Below, piece after piece: positions 1-7,411 of a stretch of DNA of 33,822 nt. The stretch covers positions 1-33,822 of the forward strand of contig JAISAZ010000030.1 in the NCBI GenBank assembly GCA_031266435.1, given 5' to 3'. This DNA comes from Accumulibacter sp. Lineage in GTDB: Bacteria > Pseudomonadota > Gammaproteobacteria > Burkholderiales > Rhodocyclaceae. A program made the translations under genes and the position numbers. How positions within the stretch are numbered: the first letter of the stretch is position 1; every line of letters begins with the position of its first letter. The notes beneath the pieces were generated by a model. That model saw nothing but the letters and a program-made list of their open reading frames with translations. It was not told where the DNA came from and searched no databases.

Positions 1-1335
1 AAATGACCGTGTCGCCGTATCCCGTATCCGCGTCGGCGCGCGTGGTAAAAAACAGATCCGGTTCGCCCGCAGAACGCAGGACGCCTTCTTCCCGAATCCT
101 TGCCGCGTTTTCCGCACTCGTGTGGTGATAGACCGTCACCGTCCCGTCGTCGTTCAGCGCTAGTCCGGTCGTCTCGTCAATTTCATCTGTTACGCCGACA
201 TCGCCCTGATTGAAAACGATCCCCACGTTCTGACCGTTTCCCTTCTTCCCGAAAGCCGCGTCTCCATCTGCCGCAACGACTTTCAGGGGCGCGCGCTGGT
301 ACAGCGCTTCGGGCGTCGTTCCGAGGCGTCCCGCTTGCGTCGCGTAGAAGCTCCCGACGAGCGTTGCGTACGCTTCGTTGATCCTTGAATCGAAGCGCCC
401 CGCCGCGTCGAGTTGCGCTTTCATCGTTTCTTTCACAGCGTCCGCAGACGCCTGGAACGCTTTTTCTTCTTCCGTGCTCTGGAGTGCGGAGTGCACCGCC
501 GCCTTCAGTTCTTCCGCTGCGCCCGATTCGATCCACGCCGCCGCTTCCGCTCTGGAAAACCCTTCCGGGTCGACCTTGATGTGGTCGACGAGACTTGGCG
601 CGGACTCGGTCGGCGCGATCCGCGCGGCGTATTCCTCGACGGGGATTGCAATCTGCCCGCCCGTCTCCAAGGCGTCGGGCAACTGCTCTGCGGCGGATGG
701 CGACGAGGCCGCAAGCTGTTCGGTAAGCCCTGCCTGATAAAGCGTCTTCGCGTCGAAATAGACGTGTGAAACCGGCCCGTCTTCGGCCACTTCCCGAATG
801 AAGCTCTCGAAGGTTTCCGGGTCGCGTTGCAGCACCTTGTCCGCAGACGCGAGCTTGTTCAACTGCTCGACGAACTTTGCCGTCTCTTCGGCGATGCGCG
901 TCTTCACGCGCTTCTCGTCCCGATCCGCAAAAATCTCCCGCGTCGCGGCATACACTTCCGCCGGCGCGCCGCCGAATTCGCCAGCCACTTCCAGAAATAC
1001 TTCCGTCCAGTTCGTCACTTTCCCGGATTCGGCGATCTGACCCAGAACTTCACCCAAGCCGCCCAGCCCGCCTTGCGCGAGCGACTGCGCTCCAAGTTCC
1101 GCGCCTTTCTTGATCCAAGGATTTTTTGTCGCAAGCTTCGTGGAGCGCCGCGCTGGAAATCTTCGTTGACCCCCGATATCCCATTGAGTACACTTTCAAG
1201 CGCGCTCTGGGCGGGGGTGCGGCTGTCATTCTCTTCCTGAGACTGGACCAGCGTATCTAACATACCCCGGAGCGTTTCTATTTCCCCCAGTTTCAGAAAA
1301 TAGACGCGCCCGATTCGATCCACGCCTCCGCTCAT
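1..1335 (-). pseudogene. Frameshifted, left-truncated phage polyvalent-type protein
   Basis: Read on the minus strand, one frame stays open from about position 1198 to the left edge. It gives a long helical, Glu/Ala-rich protein with the phrase FYATQAGRLGTTPEALYQ, then VTVYHHTSAENAARIREEG and a TRADADTGYGDTV stretch. I associate these with large phage or prophage polyvalent proteins; the YHHTS part resembles an ADP-ribosyltransferase-like fold. The N-terminal part (from ATG 1335, residues such as RGMLDTLVQSQEEND and LNGISGVNEDFQ) is in a different frame. The two join naturally near 1138-1150, so one base appears lost or gained there; without the join the protein stops at 1015. A sequencing error would look the same. 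The start is uncertain because the upstream frame stays open to 1566 across yajD and no good ribosome site is visible. The domain assignment comes from sequence phrases only. Confidence 0.5.
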
Positions 1336-1411
1336 CCGAGAACGACAGAGCGAGGCGTCTCTCCGCGAAACCGTCGTACAATATTCGAAAAATCTCGACG
1401 GAGTCTTTCGA

Positions 1412-1792
1412 TTGGACAGCGCGCGCACAGACCGCCTGATCGCCGAAGCCGTCCGCGCCCGACACGCGCGCGAGCGGGGGTACCGCGAACGGGCGCTCAA
1501 AATCCATCCTTGGGTCTGCGGACGTTGCGGGCGTGAATTTTCCCGCGAGAACGTAAGCCAGCTCACCGTTCATCACCGCGACCACGATCACGACAATAAC
1601 CCGCCGGATGGGAGCAATTGGGAGTTGCTCTGTATTTATTGCCACGAAAACGAGCACGCGCGCGAACTCGACGCCGAGGCCGCGCGGCAGGCGGGTGCGG
1701 ACGACTCTGCGCCGACGGTGAAGCACGCGACTTCGCAGCCCTTCGCCAATCTCAAGGAGCTTTTAAGACAGAAGACAGAAGATAGAAGATAG
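1412..1792 (+). CDS. yajD: YajD-type HNH nuclease family protein
   Basis: A 126-residue protein that matches the E. coli YajD pattern closely: a GYRERALKIHPWVCGRCGREF block (first CxxC), LTVHHRDHDHDNNPPDGSNWELLC (the HH of the HNH site), YCHENEHARE (second Cys/His group), and a C-terminal PFANLKELL. Family knowledge gives a metal-binding HNH endonuclease fold; the cellular role is not established. The start is a TTG with GGAG eight bases upstream. No ATG lies at a suitable place before the conserved block. The last residues (RQKTEDRR) and the stop codon are written by a tandem heptamer repeat, so the natural C-terminus may have been replaced. It diverges from the broken phage-type gene on its left and converges with yggU. 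Confidence 0.85.
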   Translation: MDSARTDRLIAEAVRARHARERGYRERALKIHPWVCGRCGREFSRENVSQLTVHHRDHDHDNNPPDGSNWELLCIYCHENEHARELDAEAARQAGADDSAPTVKHATSQPFANLKELLRQKTEDRR

Positions 1793-1800
1793 AAGACAGA
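1766..1800. repeat. Five tandem AGAYAGA heptamers at the 3' end of yajD
   Basis: Five consecutive 7-base units (AGACAGA, AGACAGA, AGATAGA, AGATAGA, AGACAGA) with only C/T variation at one position. The yajD stop codon lies inside the array. On the other strand the unit reads TCTGTCT, the same style as the arrays at 2111-2152 and 2281-2315. Confidence 0.85.
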
Positions 1801-2300
1801 GCGCTCGCTGACGCTCGCTTCGTGATCTGTGTTCAGTCGTCAGATGTCGCAAGACTTCCGCCGTCGGATTACAGATACCTACACAAAGGCCGAAGGCCGT
1901 TCTGTCCTCTGATGGGCACGGCACGCCGTGTCCCTACGAGAACCCACGAATACGGAAATCCGCCTGCCTGTTCCATCATTCATACGCATACGGAATCGTT
2001 GGGCTTCATTTCATTCAGCCCAACCTATACCGCCGGCGGGCACGGCACGCCGTGCCCCTACGGATCGGTCACCGACGGGGAGGGGCTTTGAAACACCGAT
2101 CGGTTTTCATCTGTCTCCCGTCTCCTGTCCTCTGTCTCCTGATCCCTGATACGCGCTTGCGGAACGTTGTGGCTCTCGTTCCTCAGCCCAACCTATACCG
2201 CCGGCGGGCACGGCACGCCGTGCCCCTCCGATCCCTGATCCCTGACATCTGATTCCTGATTCCTGAGGCCGAAGGCCGTTCAGTCTTCTGTCCTCAGTCC
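1801..2300. repeat. Gene-free repeat field between convergent yajD and yggU
   Basis: I see no credible gene here; the open frames are repeat-derived and lack ribosome sites. It holds three copies of the palindrome GGGCACGGCACGCCGTGCCC (1914, 2038, 2206; the first has one T change). The second and third copies are embedded in a direct repeat of about 45 bases (2016-2060 and 2184-2228). Two copies of a GGCCGAAGGCC hairpin (about 1889 and 2267) are each followed by TTCTGTCCTC-like text. Degenerate heptamer runs lie at 2111-2152 (CTGTCTC type) and 2229-2270 (TGATCCC/TGATTCC type). Confidence 0.8.
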
Positions 2301-2315
2301 TCAGTCCTCAGTCAG
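2281..2315. repeat. Five tandem CAGTCCT-type heptamers at the 3' end of yggU
   Basis: Units CAGTCTT, CTGTCCT, CAGTCCT, CAGTCCT, CAGTCAG run without gaps. The stop codon and last four residues of yggU (minus strand) lie inside the array. This mirrors the heptamer array that ends yajD on the other side of the same gap. Confidence 0.85.
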
Positions 2316-2597
2316 CAACCGTTCGCGCGCGTCGGGGGGCGGGGCGGCGATTTCGAGTTTTTTGTCGCGCGCGCTTTGTCCGCTTTTCAGGAGGATCGCC
2401 GACTTTGCGACGCCGAGCCGCCCCGCGAGGAAGGCGATCAGCGCGTCGTTGGCCTTGCCGTCGACGGGGGGAGCGGCGAGCCGGATTTTCAGCGCGTCGC
2501 CGTGGATTCCGGCGATTTCGGTTTTTTTCGCTCCGGGTTGGACGTGCAGCGTGAGCGTTATTGTTTTGCCGTTTTCACGGAACCAGTTTTTCGTCAT
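2301..2597 (-). CDS. yggU: DUF167 / YggU family protein
   Basis: A 98-residue protein with the hallmark DUF167 pattern: LHVQPGAKKTEIAGIHGDALKIRLAAPPVDGKAN, then a helix leading into LLKSGQSARDKKLEI. The family is small and conserved, usually found beside yggT, and has no firmly established function. The ATG at 2597 overlaps the yggT stop as ATGA, so translation is probably coupled. The same frame stays open far upstream, but only the part after this ATG matches the family and the rest lies antisense-shifted inside yggT. The C-terminal LLTED and stop are written by the heptamer array. Confidence 0.9.
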   Translation of the reverse strand: MTKNWFRENGKTITLTLHVQPGAKKTEIAGIHGDALKIRLAAPPVDGKANDALIAFLAGRLGVAKSAILLKSGQSARDKKLEIAAPPPDARERLLTED

Positions 2598-3133
2598 AAG
2601 AGGTTCAGCGCGCACTGCATGAGGACGATCGCGATCAGCGGCGAGAGGTCGACGTTGGCGATCAGGGGGACGAAGCGGCGGATCGGCTTTAAGATGGGGA
2701 GCGTCAGCCGCGCGAGCGTCTCTCCGGTCGTCGAGTAGGGGTTCGTCCAGGAGAGCAGGGCCTGGATGAGGAGCAGGCTGATCATCATGAGGAGCGCGGC
2801 GCGCAGACAGCCTTTGAAGGATTCGCGGAGAATTACGACGGCGAGCGTTTCGATCGAGTTGAGGCGGAGGTAGCCGTAGAGCGTCAGGAGGACCGCAGCC
2901 AGAAAAAGCTGGAGGAGGATGGCGGCGGCGATGCTCGAAAAATCGAGGCCGAAGAAGCCCGGAAGAACCCGGCGCAGGGGCTTGACGACGCAGTCGGTCA
3001 GCGTCATGACGAAGGCGCCGAGCCGTCCGGCGAAGGAGACGCGGCGGAGTTGCATGAGAAAGCGCAGGAAAAAGAGCGCCGTGAAAAAATCGACGAACGC
3101 CCTCAGGAGGAAGGAGACCGCGCTTTCGATCAT
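2594..3133 (-). CDS. yggT: YggT family integral membrane protein
   Basis: A 179-residue hydrophobic protein made of two tandem YggT units. Each has two membrane helices and a conserved turn: VVKPLRRVLPGFFGLDFSSI in the first half and LTLPILKPIRRFVPLIANVDLSPLI in the second. Family knowledge places it in the inner membrane; links to osmotic shock tolerance and to membrane complexes have been proposed, but the role is not settled. It follows proC in the usual yggS-proC-yggT-yggU order, with about 100 untranslated bases between proC and yggT, and it overlaps yggU by four bases. Confidence 0.92.
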   Translation of the reverse strand: MIESAVSFLLRAFVDFFTALFFLRFLMQLRRVSFAGRLGAFVMTLTDCVVKPLRRVLPGFFGLDFSSIAAAILLQLFLAAVLLTLYGYLRLNSIETLAVVILRESFKGCLRAALLMMISLLLIQALLSWTNPYSTTGETLARLTLPILKPIRRFVPLIANVDLSPLIAIVLMQCALNLL

Positions 3134-3237
3134 TTTGTGCGCCGCGCGTCGAGTGCGCTTCTCTCCACGATCGGCGGGGAGGCCGCCGCCTTCGGGAGCG
3201 ATGAAGCGCTGGGGTCGAAGTCGAAAAACATGACACT

Positions 3238-4050
3238 TCAGCTTTCGCCGAGTTCCCGTCCGATTTCGGCGCTGCGCGCGGACGCGGCGAACGCACCGTC
3301 GATGATGATGTCTTTCAGGTTTTTTTGCGTCATGACGGCGAGCGCCGCCTCGGTCGTCCCGGCTTTGGACGTGACGCGCTCGCGCAGGACGCTCGCGGCG
3401 TCGTCGGACTGCGCCGCGAGCTTCGCCGCACCGAGGACGGTTTCGATCGACAGGAGGCGCGCGTTCTTTTCGCTGAAGCCGAGTTTGAGCGCCGCTTCGT
3501 GCAGGGCTTCGATGAACAGGAATGCGTAGGCGGGGCCGCTGCCGGAAATCGCCGTGATCGCGTCAATCCGGGATTCTTCGTCGACCCAGACGACGCGTCC
3601 GACGGCCTGCATGATGCGCTCGGCGCCGCGCCGCGCCGCTTCGGAGACCGAGGGGTGGGCGAAAAGCCCCGTCATTCCGGCGCCGATCAGCGCGGGCGTG
3701 TTCGGCATCGCGCGGACGAGATTATCGTATCCGCCGAGCCAGCGCGAGAGGTCGACGAGCCTTAGGCCGGCGGCGATCGTGAGGACGAGTTGCCGGTCGA
3801 GGAAGGGCGGCAGCGGTTCGCAGGCTTTTCGCATCTGTTGCGGTTTGACGGCAAGCAGCACGACATCGCAGTCGAGCACGGCGGCGTTGGCCTCGGCGCG
3901 GCAGCGTACGCCGTAGGCGCGCTCCAAGCGCTCGCGCCCCGCTTCGTTGATCTCGATCACGGTGATGTCCGTCGCCGGGATCCCCTTGTTCAAGAGGCCG
4001 CCGATCAGGGCGTTGGCCATATTTCCGCCGCCCAGGAAGGTGATTTTCAC
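3238..4050 (-). CDS. proC: Pyrroline-5-carboxylate reductase
   Basis: A 270-residue enzyme of normal length that reduces 1-pyrroline-5-carboxylate to proline with NAD(P)H, the last step of proline synthesis, in the cytoplasm. The N-terminus shows the Rossmann signature FLGGGNMANALIGGLL. The middle has VLLAVKPQQM and RAMPNTPALIGAGMTGL. The C-terminal dimer domain carries AISGSGPAYAFLFIEAL and the family signature around VTSKAGTTEAALAVM. The start is a GTG at 4050 that overlaps the yggS stop (GTGA), so the two genes are translationally coupled. Confidence 0.96.
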   Translation of the reverse strand: MKITFLGGGNMANALIGGLLNKGIPATDITVIEINEAGRERLERAYGVRCRAEANAAVLDCDVVLLAVKPQQMRKACEPLPPFLDRQLVLTIAAGLRLVDLSRWLGGYDNLVRAMPNTPALIGAGMTGLFAHPSVSEAARRGAERIMQAVGRVVWVDEESRIDAITAISGSGPAYAFLFIEALHEAALKLGFSEKNARLLSIETVLGAAKLAAQSDDAASVLRERVTSKAGTTEAALAVMTQKNLKDIIIDGAFAASARSAEIGRELGES

Positions 4051-4736
4051 TTTTTTTCCCTTTCCCCAAAAATCGCCGTACCGACCCGGACGAGCGTCGA
4101 GCCTTCGGCGATCGCCGCTTCGAGGTCGTGCGACATTCCCATCGAGAGAGTATCGAGGTCGATGCCCTCCTTTTTCAGCGCGTCGAAGAGTTCGCGCAAG
4201 CGGGCAAAGCCCGCGCGCTGGCGCAAAAAATCGTCCTCAGGCTCTGGAATCGACATCAGTCCGCGCAGGACGAGGCGCGGCAGCGCGACGACGAGGCGCG
4301 CGAGCGCCAAGGCTTCGCTGGGCGGAACGCCGCTTTTGCTCGCTTCGCCGCTCGTATTGATCTGCAAGCAGACCTGCAAGGGCGCGAGCGCTTCGGAGCG
4401 CTGCGCGGAAAGGCGCTCGGCGATTTTCAGGCGGTCTATCGAGTGCGCCCACGCGAAATTTTCGGCGACCGGGCGCGTTTTATTGCTCTGGAGCGGGCCG
4501 ATGAAGTGCCATTCGAGCCCCTCCGGCGCGAGTTGGGCGATTTTCGGGACGCCCTCGCCGACGTAATTTTCACCGAAAATTTTCTGTCCGGCGCGCGCGG
4601 CGTCCGCGATGCGTTCAGCCGACCACGTTTTGCTCGCCGCGAGCAGCGCGATTCCGGCGGGGTCGCGCCCGTATTTTCGGGCGGCGTCGGCGATGCGCGC
4701 GCGGACGGATTGCAGGTTGCGGGAGATTGAAATCAT
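4047..4736 (-). CDS. yggS: YggS/PROSC-type pyridoxal phosphate homeostasis protein
   Basis: A 229-residue PLP-binding protein with a single alanine-racemase-like TIM barrel. It is not known as an enzyme; the family keeps PLP and amino-acid/keto-acid pools balanced. Visible motifs are LLAASKTWSAERI (PLP lysine), IFGENYVGEGVPKI, WHFIGPLQSNK, LMSIPEP, and the phosphate-binding end LSMGMSHDLEAAIAEGSTLVRVGTAIFG. I chose ATG 4736 because family members start just before SISRNLQSVRARI; an in-frame ATG twelve residues upstream adds an unconserved tail. It heads the yggS-proC pair and diverges from pilT. Confidence 0.94.
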   Translation of the reverse strand: MISISRNLQSVRARIADAARKYGRDPAGIALLAASKTWSAERIADAARAGQKIFGENYVGEGVPKIAQLAPEGLEWHFIGPLQSNKTRPVAENFAWAHSIDRLKIAERLSAQRSEALAPLQVCLQINTSGEASKSGVPPSEALALARLVVALPRLVLRGLMSIPEPEDDFLRQRAGFARLRELFDALKKEGIDLDTLSMGMSHDLEAAIAEGSTLVRVGTAIFGEREKK

Positions 4737-4762
4737 AATCCGGTGTAAACTAGAGGTTTTCA

Positions 4763-4771
4763 AGTATAGCA
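4763..4771 (-). promoter_or_regulatory. Extended -10 promoter candidate for yggS-proC
   Basis: On the minus strand the yggS-pilT gap contains TGCTATACT, an extended -10 box (TGn plus TATACT). The predicted start would leave a leader of about 20 bases before the yggS ATG. No good -35 box precedes it, which extended -10 promoters tolerate. Prediction from sequence only. Confidence 0.4.
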
Positions 4772-4804
4772 TTGCATCCTGACCCGCGTTGAGGACGATC
4801 CCTG

Positions 4805-5848
4805 ATGGATATTACTGAGTTACTCGCTTTCGGCGTCAAGAACAAGGCGTCCGATTTGCATTTGTCGGCGGGACTGCCGCCGATGATCCGCGTCAATGGC
4901 GACATTCGGCGCATCAACCTGCCCGCGATGGACCACAAGGACGTACACTCGATGGTGTACGACATCATGAATGACGGCCAGCGCAAGCACTACGAGGAAA
5001 CGCTCGAATGCGATTTTTCCTTCGAGATTCCGAACCTTGCGCGCTTTCGCGTCAACGCCTTCGTCCAGAACCGTGGCGCGGGCGCCGTTTTCCGGACGAT
5101 CCCGACGAGAGTCCTGACGCTCGAAGAGCTTCGCTGTCCGTCGATCTTCAGGAACATCGCCGAATATCCTCGCGGAATCGTTCTCGTCACAGGACCGACG
5201 GGTTCGGGCAAGTCGACGACGCTCGCGGCGATGGTCAACCACATCAACGAGACCGACCACGCGCACATCCTGACCGTCGAGGACCCGATCGAATTCGTTC
5301 ATGAATCGAAGAAGTCGCTGATCAACCAGCGCGAGGTCGGGCCGCATACGCTTTCTTTCGGCAACGCCTTGAAGTCGGCGCTGCGCGAAGACCCCGACGC
5401 GATCCTCGTCGGCGAAATGCGCGACCTCGAAACGATTCGGCTCGCGCTGACGGGCGCCGAGACGGGCCACCTCGTCTTCGGCACCCTGCACACCTCGAGC
5501 GCCGCCAAGACCGTCGACCGTATCGTCGACGTCTTTCCCGCCGCTGAAAAGGAGATGGTTCGCGCGATGCTTTCCGAATCCCTGCGCGCCGTCATTTCGC
5601 AGACCCTGCTCAAGACGAAAGACGGCATGGGCCGCGTCGCGGCGCACGAGATCATGATCGGGACGCCGGCGATTCGCAACCTGATCCGTGAAAACAAGGT
5701 CGCGCAGATGTATTCGGTCATTCAGACGAGCGCGCAACTCGGTATGCAGACGCTCGATCAGAATCTGCTCGACCTCGTCCGCCACAACGCCGTGTCTCTT
5801 GAAGAAGCGCGCAGCAAGGCGACGAACAAGGATATTTTCCCGGGCTGA
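4805..5848 (+). CDS. pilT: Type IV pilus retraction ATPase PilT
   Basis: A 347-residue hexameric ATPase of standard length that powers pilus retraction and twitching from the inner face of the membrane. An N-terminal PAS-like domain (residues 1-100) leads to the RecA-like core: Walker A GPTGSGKS (130-137), Asp box TVEDPIEF (158-165), Walker B DAILVGEMRD (198-207) and His box TGHLVFGTLHT (220-230). The C-terminal AIRNLIRE matches the AIRNLIRE motif needed for retraction in PilT. GAGGA nine bases before the ATG is a good ribosome site. pilU follows, as in other proteobacteria, and yggS diverges. Confidence 0.97.
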   Translation: MDITELLAFGVKNKASDLHLSAGLPPMIRVNGDIRRINLPAMDHKDVHSMVYDIMNDGQRKHYEETLECDFSFEIPNLARFRVNAFVQNRGAGAVFRTIPTRVLTLEELRCPSIFRNIAEYPRGIVLVTGPTGSGKSTTLAAMVNHINETDHAHILTVEDPIEFVHESKKSLINQREVGPHTLSFGNALKSALREDPDAILVGEMRDLETIRLALTGAETGHLVFGTLHTSSAAKTVDRIVDVFPAAEKEMVRAMLSESLRAVISQTLLKTKDGMGRVAAHEIMIGTPAIRNLIRENKVAQMYSVIQTSAQLGMQTLDQNLLDLVRHNAVSLEEARSKATNKDIFPG

Positions 5849-5912
5849 CGCGAACGGCGCTTTGATCTTGAGACCCTCCCGGTTGGAAACATCAGCCTAC
5901 AGGGGGATAATC

Positions 5913-5978
5913 ATGCGCTTGGGGATTGCCCCCTTCAAGCGCATTGTCGTCCGGCGCGATCGGACGTGGATGAAATAA
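5913..5978 (+). CDS. Possible 21-residue ORF with internal hairpin between pilT and pilU
   Basis: An ATG preceded by the strong ribosome site AGGGGG opens a 21-codon frame (MRLGIAPFKRIVVRRDRTWMK) that ends 35 bases before pilU. The same bases form an imperfect hairpin: GCGCTTGGGG (5915-5924) pairs with CCCC and CAAGCGC (5930-5942) around a two-base bulge. It has no downstream U-run, so it is not an intrinsic terminator. This may be a real small peptide, or a structured spacer that tunes pilU expression or transcript processing. I do not recognise the peptide. Confidence 0.25.
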   Translation: MRLGIAPFKRIVVRRDRTWMK

Positions 5979-6013
5979 ACAAACAAACGACATTGGAGTG
6001 CGACTAAAACATC

Positions 6014-7150
6014 ATGGAACGCGACCAGGCCCTGAATTTCATGCACGACCTTCTGCGCTTGATGCAGCAGAAGAACGGTTCGGATCTTTTCATCACGTCG
6101 CACTTTCCGCCGGCGATCAAGGTCGACGGAAAGATCCTGCCGGTCTCCGACCAGGCGCTGACGCCGCAGCATACGGCCGAACTCGCGCGCTCGATCATGA
6201 ACGACCGTCAGGCGGCTGAATTCGAGGCGACGAAGGAGTGCAACTTTGCGATTTCGCCGTCGGGGATCGGCCGTTTTCGCGTCAACGTCCTGTGGCAGCA
6301 GGGGCACATCGCCGTCGTCTGCCGGACGATCAACCTGACGATCCCGACGCTCGATTCGCTCGGCCTTCCGCCCGTCCTGAAGGACATCGCAATGATCAAG
6401 CGCGGCCTGGTCATTTTCGTCGGCGGGACGGGAACGGGGAAGACGACGTCGCTCGCCGCGCTCGTCGACCACCGCAACGTCAACAGCTACGGTCACATCA
6501 TCACCGTCGAAGACCCGATCGAATACACGCACCAGCACAAGAACTGCATCGTGACGCAACGCGAGATCGGCGTCGATACCGATTCGTGGGAAAACGCGCT
6601 GAAGAATTCCTTGCGCCAAGCGCCCGACGTGATCCTGATGGGCGAAGTCCGCGACCGTCAGACGATGGATTTCGCGGTTTCCTTTGCCGAAACGGGCCAC
6701 CTCTGCCTCGCCACCCTGCACGCGAACAACACGAACCAGGCGATCGACCGGGTTCTCAACTTTTTCCCGGAAGACCGTCGTCAGCAGCTTCTGATGGACC
6801 TTTCGCTGAATCTCCGTGCGCTCGTTTCGCAACGCCTTCTGCCGAGAAAGAGCGGTCGGGGACGCGTTCCCGCGATCGAGATCATGCTCAATTCGCCGCT
6901 GATCTCCGACCTGATTTTCAAGGGCGACATCCCGGAAATCCGGGAAATCATGAAAAAATCACGTTCGCTCGGCATGCAAACCTTCGATCAGGCATTGTTC
7001 GATCACTACGAAGCCGGTAACATCACGTATGAAGAAGCCTTGCGTAACGCTGACTCGATCAACGACCTCCGTCTGCGGATCAAGTTGGAAGGCAAGGAAA
7101 CCAAGAATCGCGATCTGACTTCGGGGACCACACACCTCGAAGTCGTATAA
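6014..7150 (+). CDS. pilU: Type IV pilus retraction accessory ATPase PilU
   Basis: A 378-residue paralogue of PilT that supports retraction under load together with PilT. Motifs: Walker A GGTGTGKT (about residues 137-144), VEDPIEYTHQHKNCIVTQREIG, Walker B DVILMGEVRD and His box TGHLCLATLHANNTNQ. The CLATLHANNTNQA phrase and the extended C-terminus (LRIKLEGKETKNRDLTSG) separate PilU from PilT. A GGAG lies 14 bases before the ATG, somewhat far. It lies 165 bases downstream of pilT, probably in the same transcript, with a structured spacer between. Confidence 0.95.
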   Translation: MERDQALNFMHDLLRLMQQKNGSDLFITSHFPPAIKVDGKILPVSDQALTPQHTAELARSIMNDRQAAEFEATKECNFAISPSGIGRFRVNVLWQQGHIAVVCRTINLTIPTLDSLGLPPVLKDIAMIKRGLVIFVGGTGTGKTTSLAALVDHRNVNSYGHIITVEDPIEYTHQHKNCIVTQREIGVDTDSWENALKNSLRQAPDVILMGEVRDRQTMDFAVSFAETGHLCLATLHANNTNQAIDRVLNFFPEDRRQQLLMDLSLNLRALVSQRLLPRKSGRGRVPAIEIMLNSPLISDLIFKGDIPEIREIMKKSRSLGMQTFDQALFDHYEAGNITYEEALRNADSINDLRLRIKLEGKETKNRDLTSGTTHLEVV

Positions 7151-7259
7151 CCGGATGGCGCGGCCGCCAACAGCAGCGCCGCCCTCTCGGTTTCGCCGTT
7201 TGAAGTCCCAAGCGGCGGTAAGATCGCAATATCATAATAACAAAAATACGCTTCTCTTC

Positions 7260-7289
7260 TCCCTGTTTCGTAAAGTAAGGGAATTTTTT
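7260..7289 (+). terminator. Weak intrinsic terminator candidate after pilU
   Basis: TCCCT (7260-7264) can pair with AGGGA (7278-7282) across a 13-base loop, followed by six T (7284-7289). The stem is short, so this is only a candidate end for the pilT-pilU transcript. Confidence 0.25.
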
Positions 7290-7326
7290 CGTTTCCTGGC
7301 GACGATTGGCGCCGGAGATTTGCTTG

Positions 7327-7344
7327 TCCCCGCAAGATCGGGGA
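7327..7344 (+). promoter_or_regulatory. Hairpin just upstream of the PFOR leader ribosome site
   Basis: TCCCCG (7327-7332) and CGGGGA (7339-7344) form a six-base-pair GC-rich stem with loop CAAGAT. The leader ribosome site GGGAGGG follows within a few bases. The position would suit control of leader translation; no ligand-binding pattern is recognisable. Confidence 0.3.
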
Positions 7345-7362
7345 TCGGGAGGGTAGTAATCT

Positions 7363-7410
7363 ATGGCTTGCCCTATGGTTCTGTACTTTTTCTTTGGATA
7401 CTCAACTTAA
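7363..7410 (+). CDS. Putative leader peptide upstream of the PFOR gene
   Basis: ATG at 7363 follows a strong GGGAGGG ribosome site. It opens a 15-codon frame reading MACPMVLYFFFGYST, whose stop lies one base before the PFOR ATG at 7412. The PFOR gene itself has only a weak GGA far upstream, so its translation probably depends on ribosomes finishing this peptide. I do not know a family for it. A run of three Phe codons between aromatic residues is visible, but no attenuator terminator is. Confidence 0.4.
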   Translation: MACPMVLYFFFGYST

Positions 7411-7411
7411 T

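Noticed and set aside
1822-2252. Short plus-strand frames in the yajD-yggU gap
   Set aside because: They are made of palindromes and heptamers, lack ribosome sites and show no protein-like pattern.
7394-7411. TTG at 7394 as the PFOR start
   Set aside because: It lies inside the leader ORF without a ribosome site of its own; ATG 7412 directly follows the leader stop.
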